Shown here: piece by piece, positions 58,728-64,000 of the stretch
How positions within the stretch are numbered: position 1 is the stretch's first letter
Layout of the letters: each line of letters begins with the position of its first letter
Assembly: GCF_022513635.1 (NCBI RefSeq)
Contig: NZ_JAKWBL010000001.1
Coordinates: 1,364,001 to 1,428,000 of the forward strand
Length of the DNA: 64,000 nt
Direction of reading: 5' to 3'
Source: Paraniabella ginsengisoli
Lineage (GTDB): Bacteria > Bacteroidota > Bacteroidia > Chitinophagales > Chitinophagaceae
Program-made: the position numbers and the translations under genes
The notes under the pieces: generated by a model
Seen by the model: only the letters and a program-made list of their open reading frames with translations
Told to the model about the DNA's origin: nothing
The model's database searches: none

Positions 58728-61213
58728 GTGAAACGATTGTTGTATATTTTACTGTTATTTCTCAGCTCATATTTGGTGTCCGATGTAAATGGCCAGGTTT
58801 ACGTTGCTGTTAGCGGAAATGATTATAATACAGGAACAAAGGAGCAGCCGAAGGCCAGTTTAAACGCGGCTTTGCGGCAAGTAAGAGAAATGAGAAGACT
58901 GAATGATGCTGCAATAAATCATCCCATTCATATTATTATAAAGGATGGCATTTATCATTTATCAGAACCGTTAGTGATAAGGCCGGAAGATGCAGGAACT
59001 GCTAAAAGCCCCACATATATTGAGGCAGAAGAAAACGCAAAAGTTATATTGAGCGGTGGTGTTAAAATAATAGGTTGGAATAAGCTGGAGAAGTCAACAG
59101 TTGAAATACCAACAAACATTAAGAATAATATTTGGGTAGCAAATCTGCCTGATGAGTTTGATGGATTGCCTGCAATCAACAATTATGGATCAATAATACC
59201 AAAGCAGTTAGAGCCAGATGGCCCAATGATGGTACAATGGACCGTATTATTAGTTGGAATAAAAAAGATGAAACAACACAGATACCTAAACCGCCGGTAA
59301 ACATTGAAAACATAAACGGTATGGAAATGTTTATTCATCAATGGTGGGAGATAGCTATATTACGCATCAAACAAATGAAGATAAGCGGCGATAGCGCACA
59401 GCTATTCTTTCGTCAGCCTGAAAGCCGCATCCAAAGCGAACATCCCTGGCCGGCTCCGTGGATTTCAAAGGAAACAGGTAACTCCGCTTTTTATCTTTCC
59501 AATGCGATTGAATTTTTAGACGAGCCTGGCGAATGGTATGCTGATCAACAAAATAAAAAAATATACTACTGGCCGCGCGATGGTGAGGATCTTAATGTAG
59601 CAACAGTTACTGCGCCTTTATTAGAAAATTTAGTAACTATTGAAGGAACGATTGATGATCCTATAACCAACATTCATTTTAAGAATATTTCTTTTCAACA
59701 TACCGCTTGGTATCGCCCTTCTTTGCAAGGGCATGTGCCGCATCAGACAGGGATGCCGATGACAGATGCTTATAAACTGAGACCAGCTGGAACAAAAAAT
59801 AAAACTTCATTAGAAAATCAAGCCTGGATTACAAGGCCTGAAGCTGCTGTTAAAGCTTCTTTCGCTAACAACATTTTTTTTGAAGAATGCCGTTTCAAAA
59901 ATCTGGCTTCAACTGGATTGGATTATCATAAAGGAGTAAAGAATGCTACTATAAAAGGGAATCTGTTTAAAGGTGTAGGAGGAACAGCTATTCTGGCAGG
60001 TGTATTTGCAGATGAAGCAACGGAAATTCATCTTCCATACAATCCAAAAGATGAAAGAGTAGTAACTGATTCGATAACTATAACAAACAATTTTATTACG
60101 GATGCCACTAACGAAGATTGGGGAAGCGTAGGCATTGGCTTAGGATATACAAGAAACGCTACCATTGCTCACAATGAATTGAAAACGTAAACTACTCTGG
60201 AATTAGCATGGGATGGGGCTGGAGTCCTAAACCCAATGTGATGAAAAATAATAAAGTACTTGCTAATAAAATTCATCATTTTGGCAAACAGAATTATGAT
60301 TGCGCAGGCATTTATACTTTAAGTGCTCAACCCGGTTCTGTCATCAGTAATAATTATATAGACAGCATTTATAAAGCGCCTTATGCGCATCTACCATCGC
60401 ATTGGTTTTATTTATATACAGACGAAGGTTCTTCTTACATTACCATTAAGGACAACTGGACGGCTTCACAAAAGTATCTTCAAAATAATAACGGACCCGG
60501 CAATGAGTGGATTAATAACGGGCCGCAAGTTGCTGACCATATAAAGCAAAATGCCGGCCTTGAGGCTCAATACCAGCATCTTTTAAAAGAGAAAACATAT
60601 CAGCATATAAAGCAGGCTATTAATTCGGAACATGAGGAACTGGTGGAGCTTGTGGTTAACAAAGGAAAGTTAGATCTGACAAAATTAAAAGTGTTTCTTA
60701 AAAAAATAACTTAGATCCTAACAGTATTTACAATTGGAAAAATCGTTATGTGATTTTTGATAAAGTGCAGGATCTGTCCGTGTTTCAAGGCAAGCTGAAA
60801 AAGAATTCCCTGAATTGGAAGTGCGGCCATATTATGATATGTATTATCAATTTAACCGCAGTCGATGTGATGATAAAGCAACGGTTAAAGATTGGGAGCA
60901 TATTATTCTTACGGCGAATTTAGTAGCTGATGTACAAAAGCAAAAGAAGTATCTGGAGTATCACGCAACACAATTTGAAGAATGGCCGGAAATATCCAAA
61001 GGCTTCTGCAATGCCGATTTCCAAAGATTGATGATGTTTAGAAATGGTAGGCAATTGATGTTGGTGATTAGTATTCCGAAAGGAAAAACATTAGACGAAT
61101 TAAATCCAAAGACTACAGAAAACAATCCGCGGGTAGATGAATGGAATAAAATAATGTCACAATATCAGAAAGGAATTGAAGGAACAAAAAAGGAGAAGTG
61201 TGGGTGTTTTTAA
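58728..61213 (+). CDS. Exported right-handed beta-helix protein fused to an L-rhamnose mutarotase-like domain (four frame breaks)
   Basis: Repair gives one chain of about 829 residues. A GTG start at 58728 yields the signal VKRLLYILLLFLSSYLVSDV; an in-frame ATG at 58665 is an alternative. Residues ~25-640 form a parallel beta-helix like polysaccharide lyases or GHs (VYVAVSGNDYNTGTKEQPKA, then repeated NATIKGNLFKGVGGTAIL and GISMGWGWSPKPNVMKNNKV blocks). The last ~150 residues match the RhaM/DUF718 fold: KKYLEYHATQFEEWPEISKG, QRLMMFRNGRQLMLVISIPK and TTENNPRVDEWNKIMSQYQK. Breaks are near 59201, 60182-60185, 60700-60706 and 60804. The fusion could release and then mutarotate rhamnose. The junction depends on the repairs. 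Confidence 0.72.
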
Positions 61214-61237
61214 AGCCCCTAACCCCTAAAGGGGGAA
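61213..61237 (-). repeat. CCCCTTTAGGGG-type hairpin repeat, left copy
   Basis: On the plus strand: AAGCCCCTAACCCCTAAAGG then GGGAA. Its reverse complement resembles the element at 61312-61335, and the two lie on either side of the next gene's start codon. This is a common Bacteroidota intergenic element. Confidence 0.65.
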
Positions 61238-61281
61238 TGAAATAAAGCGTTTGATAATTAAGATAATAAAAGAAGATAAGT

Positions 61282-62415
61282 ATGCGTTTTGCAGACAATA
61301 AAGTAAATGGCAACTCCCCTTTAGGGATAGGGGGTATCCTCGGTATCCTCGGTCTTGGTGAGGGGAGAAGCACGATCAGTGCAGCATTGCAAAGTAAAAA
61401 GGTATTATTGAAAACACTTTGTGATGCTAATGAAGAAGTCTGCAAGCAACGTTGCAAAGAGTTCGATTTTGATTCATATACTACTAATTATGAGGACATG
61501 TTGAATGATCAGGATATTAATATCATAGCTATTTATACACCCGATCATCTTCATGCAAAACATATCGCTCAGGCTTTAGAACATGGAAAGCATGTCATTT
61601 GTACAAAGCCTTTCATCGATGACCTGAAGGATGCAAAAGCTTTGTTAGAGCTTCAGGAAAAAACAGGTAAAAAAGTATTTGTGGGTCAAAGCTCTCGTTT
61701 TTTTGAACCAGCAAAACGACAACGTAAAGATTTTGAAGCTGGAGAAATAGGAGAATTGATCACTGTTGAAAGCCATTATCACGCTGATCATCGTTGGTTT
61801 TTAGAAAAGAAATGGGCATTAGATGATGCGTTTAAATGGTTGTATGGCGGCTTAAGCCATCCCGTAGATTTTATCAGATGGTACTTGCCGGATGTTGAAG
61901 AAGTGATGGGCTATGGAATGATCAGCGCCAATGGCAAAAAAGCAGGTTTGAAGAATGAAGACACCATGCATTTTATTTTTAAAGCTAAAGATGGTCGTAT
62001 TGCTCGTGTAAGCGGCGTATATACTTCTCCCATACAACCAGCAGCGCGCGAAAGCGGCATGAGTACGGTGCTGCGCGGAACAGAAGGCGCCAGTCAGGCC
62101 GATTATCATGAACTGCGTTATGCAATAACCGATAAAACTGGAGAGGAAAAAGTGATTACCTGGGGCGATAGCACGCTAAAATATTATTTCCGTTTTGAAG
62201 GCCAAAGTCATCATGCAGGTGAATATCAAAACTATTTAGAGTATTTCGCAGATTCAATACAGTTGGGCTTTACAGCTTATCCCGATATGAAAGAAGGAAT
62301 CGGAACTGTGGCTTTATTGCAAGCGATGGATGAAAGTTTAAAAACCGGAAAGCCCGTAAATGTAGATGAATTGTTAGCACGATATGGATTGGGAAATGTA
62401 AATTCTAAAATCTAA
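61282..62415 (+). CDS. Gfo/Idh/MocA-family oxidoreductase with an inserted N-terminal repeat
   Basis: NAD(P)-dependent sugar oxidoreductase of 377 residues. The Rossmann motif is ILGLGEGRSTISAAL, about residue 24 onward instead of near residue 5. DANEEVCKQRC, YTPDHLHAKHIAQALEHGKH and the family EKP-like block VICTKPFIDD follow, with KWLYGGLSHPVDFIRWYLPD carrying the catalytic His. The first 20 residues (MRFADNKVNGNSPLGIGG...) are encoded by DNA containing the repeat at 61312-61335, followed by two direct copies of ATCCTCGGT (61336-61353). The substrate is unknown. The gene lies after the rhamnose-mutarotase fusion and eight bases before a symporter gene. Confidence 0.85.
   Translation: MRFADNKVNGNSPLGIGGILGILGLGEGRSTISAALQSKKVLLKTLCDANEEVCKQRCKEFDFDSYTTNYEDMLNDQDINIIAIYTPDHLHAKHIAQALEHGKHVICTKPFIDDLKDAKALLELQEKTGKKVFVGQSSRFFEPAKRQRKDFEAGEIGELITVESHYHADHRWFLEKKWALDDAFKWLYGGLSHPVDFIRWYLPDVEEVMGYGMISANGKKAGLKNEDTMHFIFKAKDGRIARVSGVYTSPIQPAARESGMSTVLRGTEGASQADYHELRYAITDKTGEEKVITWGDSTLKYYFRFEGQSHHAGEYQNYLEYFADSIQLGFTAYPDMKEGIGTVALLQAMDESLKTGKPVNVDELLARYGLGNVNSKI
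61312..61335 (+). repeat. CCCCTTTAGGGG-type hairpin repeat inside a coding sequence
   Basis: AACTCCCCTTTAGGGATAGG then GGGT: an in-frame copy encoding NSPLGIGG just before the Rossmann motif of the oxidoreductase. It can pair with the left copy at 61213-61237. Confidence 0.65.
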
Positions 62416-62422
62416 ATTCAAA

Positions 62423-64000
62423 GTGAATAATATTTTACAAAAGCTTGAAACGATCGACTACATCATAGTTGCGGTTTATCTTTTAATACTTTTATATATT
62501 GGTTATAAAGCCAGTTTTGGAAGTAAGAAGAAGAAGGAAGAAGAGACGCTTTTTCTGGCCGGTAAATCACTTAGTTGGTACAGCATTGGTTTCAACATGT
62601 GGGGCACAAACGTAGGCCCGTCAATGCTTTTAGCCTTTGCAAGCATTGGCTATTCCACAGGGATTGTTGCCGGAAACTTTGAATGGTACGCTTTTGTATT
62701 TCTGTTTTTACTCGCTATGATCTTTGCACCGCGCTATCTCGCCAGCAAAGCCACAACCATGCCCGAGTTTATGGGACAACGTTATGGCGATGGTACACGC
62801 AATATTTTAGCATGGTATGCGTTGATCAAAATTTTAATTTCCTGGCTATCGCTGGGTTTGTTTGCCGGCGGTTTTTTGGTAAGGCAAATATTAGGCATTC
62901 CCATGTGGCAATCCGTAATTGTTTTGGTATTGTTTGCAGGTTTGTTTGCCTTTGCTGGTGGCTTAAAAGCTATCGCTCGCGTTAATGTATTTCAAATGAT
63001 ACTCTTAATTATAGTATCATTTATGCTTTGTATCCTTGGGTTGAATAAGGTTGGTGGTTTTAGCGCATTATACAATAGCACACCTCGCGAATATTGGAGT
63101 CTGGTGAGGCCAGCGTCAGATACAAGTTATCCCTGGCCCGCAATTTTACTGGGTTATCCCGTATCGGCTATTGCATTTTTTTGTACAGATCAGGCCATGG
63201 TACAATCGGTACTCGGCGCACGAAATTTAGAACAAGGTCAGTTAGGTGTAAGCTTTATTGGTTGGTTAAAGATTTTGTCACTGCCATTATTTATCATTCC
63301 AGGGATTGTATGTTTTCAACTTTTCCCCAATCTCAATTCTCCTGATGAGGCCTACATGACGCTGGTCACTAATTTGTTTCCAGCCGGGCTGAACGGACTG
63401 GTTATTGTTGTGTTGATTGCAGTGTTGGTGGGCACTATCGGTTCTTCGTTAAATGCTTTAAGCACTGTTTTTACCACTGATATCTATGTTAAAAAAATGA
63501 ATCCTGCTGCCGATAATAAGCAAATTGTCAAGGTTGGAAGGATCACTGTTATTGCAGGTTGCTTCTTTGCTATTTTGATGGCATTGGCAATTGACAGCAT
63601 CAAAGGTCTTAATTTATTTGATGTGTTTCAGGCCGTGCTTGGCTTCATCGCTCCATCTTTAGCGGTGGTATTTTTGCTTGCCGTGTTTTGGAAACGCACA
63701 ACAAAGCGAGCTGTGAATTTTACTTTATCATGGGGTTCTGCTATTAGCCTCGGCGTTGGAGTTCTTTATCTGTGGGTGTTTCCGGCAAAGTTGTATCCTG
63801 TTTGGCCGCATTATTTATTGTTATCATTTTATCTATTTGCATTGTTGATGTTGCTGGCAGTTGTTATTTCGCTTATTGATAAGAATGGCGTTCGCGGTAT
63901 AGGAATCAGCAATAAAGAACTTCCCAGGCCAACTAAGGCAGTTAAAATTGTTTGGGGCGCGTTAATAATTGTTATGATCACATTGTATTTAATATTTCAT
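62423..64000 (+). CDS. Sodium:solute symporter (SSS family), cut by window end
   Basis: Open without a stop from GTG 62423 to the window edge (526 codons). The start gives NNILQKLETIDYIIVAVYLL. SSS features are FLAGKSLSWYSIGFNMWGTN, PRYLASKATTMPEFMGQRYG, FAGGLKAIARVNVFQMILLI, CTDQAMVQSVLGARNLEQGQ and VGTIGSSLNALSTVFTTDIY. About 13 hydrophobic segments are visible. It begins eight bases after the oxidoreductase stop, so the two are probably one operon, and after the rhamnose-mutarotase fusion a rhamnose or uronate-type solute is a reasonable guess. The frame appears intact. Confidence 0.9.
   Translation, partial: MNNILQKLETIDYIIVAVYLLILLYIGYKASFGSKKKKEEETLFLAGKSLSWYSIGFNMWGTNVGPSMLLAFASIGYSTGIVAGNFEWYAFVFLFLLAMIFAPRYLASKATTMPEFMGQRYGDGTRNILAWYALIKILISWLSLGLFAGGFLVRQILGIPMWQSVIVLVLFAGLFAFAGGLKAIARVNVFQMILLIIVSFMLCILGLNKVGGFSALYNSTPREYWSLVRPASDTSYPWPAILLGYPVSAIAFFCTDQAMVQSVLGARNLEQGQLGVSFIGWLKILSLPLFIIPGIVCFQLFPNLNSPDEAYMTLVTNLFPAGLNGLVIVVLIAVLVGTIGSSLNALSTVFTTDIYVKKMNPAADNKQIVKVGRITVIAGCFFAILMALAIDSIKGLNLFDVFQAVLGFIAPSLAVVFLLAVFWKRTTKRAVNFTLSWGSAISLGVGVLYLWVFPAKLYPVWPHYLLLSFYLFALLMLLAVVISLIDKNGVRGIGISNKELPRPTKAVKIVWGALIIVMITLYLIFH

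Noticed and set aside
1..64000. CRISPR arrays, tRNA/rRNA genes, integrases, IS transposases, phage or defence genes
   Set aside because: No regular direct-repeat arrays, tRNA-like cloverleaves, transposase or integrase frames were recognised. The dispersed repeats are single, irregularly spaced elements.

Overview
The window looks like a chromosomal segment of a Bacteroidota glycan degrader, probably of the Chitinophagales/Chitinophagaceae type. The evidence is two SusC/SusD pairs, many exported glycosidases, low GC, TAnnTTTG-type promoter boxes, no consistent Shine-Dalgarno sequences, and several families of short interspersed hairpin repeats. Nearly all genes are on the + strand; only 55.9-58.5 kb holds minus-strand genes. 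About half of the genes are split by what look like single-base deletions in homopolymers (A7 for A8, T5 for T6 and so on). Adding one base at each site restores a full-length family member, so I annotate restored spans and treat the breaks as probable sequencing errors rather than gene decay.

Layout. 0-6.2 kb: end of an unknown gene, a LacI-family regulator with LacI-type operators, and SusC/SusD pair 1. 6.4-10.8 kb: an apiosidase-like GH140 protein, a GH43 lipoprotein and a large beta-propeller protein. 10.8-15.5 kb: SusC/SusD pair 2. 15.5-24.6 kb: a sugar-isomerase, a split transketolase (two genes), a ribose-type ABC importer (binding lipoprotein, DUF2291 protein, ATPase, permease) and an FGGY kinase. 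This set matches the non-oxidative D-apiose route (isomerase, apulose kinase, apulose-4-phosphate transketolase) and lies next to the GH140 gene. 24.6-35 kb: a tightly packed run of carbohydrate enzymes (MGH1-like, SGNH esterase, GH2, GH78, DUF3826, sialidase-fold). 35-37.5 kb: a sodium:solute symporter and a KdaD-like FAH-family dehydratase. 37.5-40.3 kb: a small Cys-rich exported protein with a TonB-dependent receptor, seemingly unrelated to sugars. 40.5-47.5 kb: an acid-sugar module (DapA-like aldolase, Fe-ADH, second DapA, PdxA, DUF1537 kinase, symporter). 47.5-50 kb: an STN-hydrolase fusion and an exported TIM-barrel protein. 50.2-55 kb: a 2-hydroxyacid oxidase, phosphate acetyltransferase and acetate kinase. 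55.4-58.5 kb: DinB-like protein, WYL regulator and a choice-of-anchor I lipoprotein. 58.7-64 kb: a beta-helix/L-rhamnose-mutarotase fusion, a Gfo/Idh/MocA oxidoreductase and a symporter cut by the window end.

Taken together the segment reads as outer-membrane capture (SusCD), periplasmic deglycosylation (GH140, GH43, GH2, GH78, esterase), inner-membrane import (ABC and SSS transporters) and cytoplasmic conversion of apiose, rhamnose and sugar acids to triose phosphate, pyruvate/lactate and acetate. A rhamnogalacturonan-II-like pectin fragment or an apiosylated plant glycoside is a plausible substrate; this is inference.

The intergenic regions carry an unnamed ~75-bp repeat with the core GTGCGACGCAA (eight copies, both orientations), a second hairpin repeat (GGTCTGACGG), a third ~70-bp repeat (two copies), and CCCCTTTAGGGG-like hairpins, one of which lies inside the start of a coding sequence.
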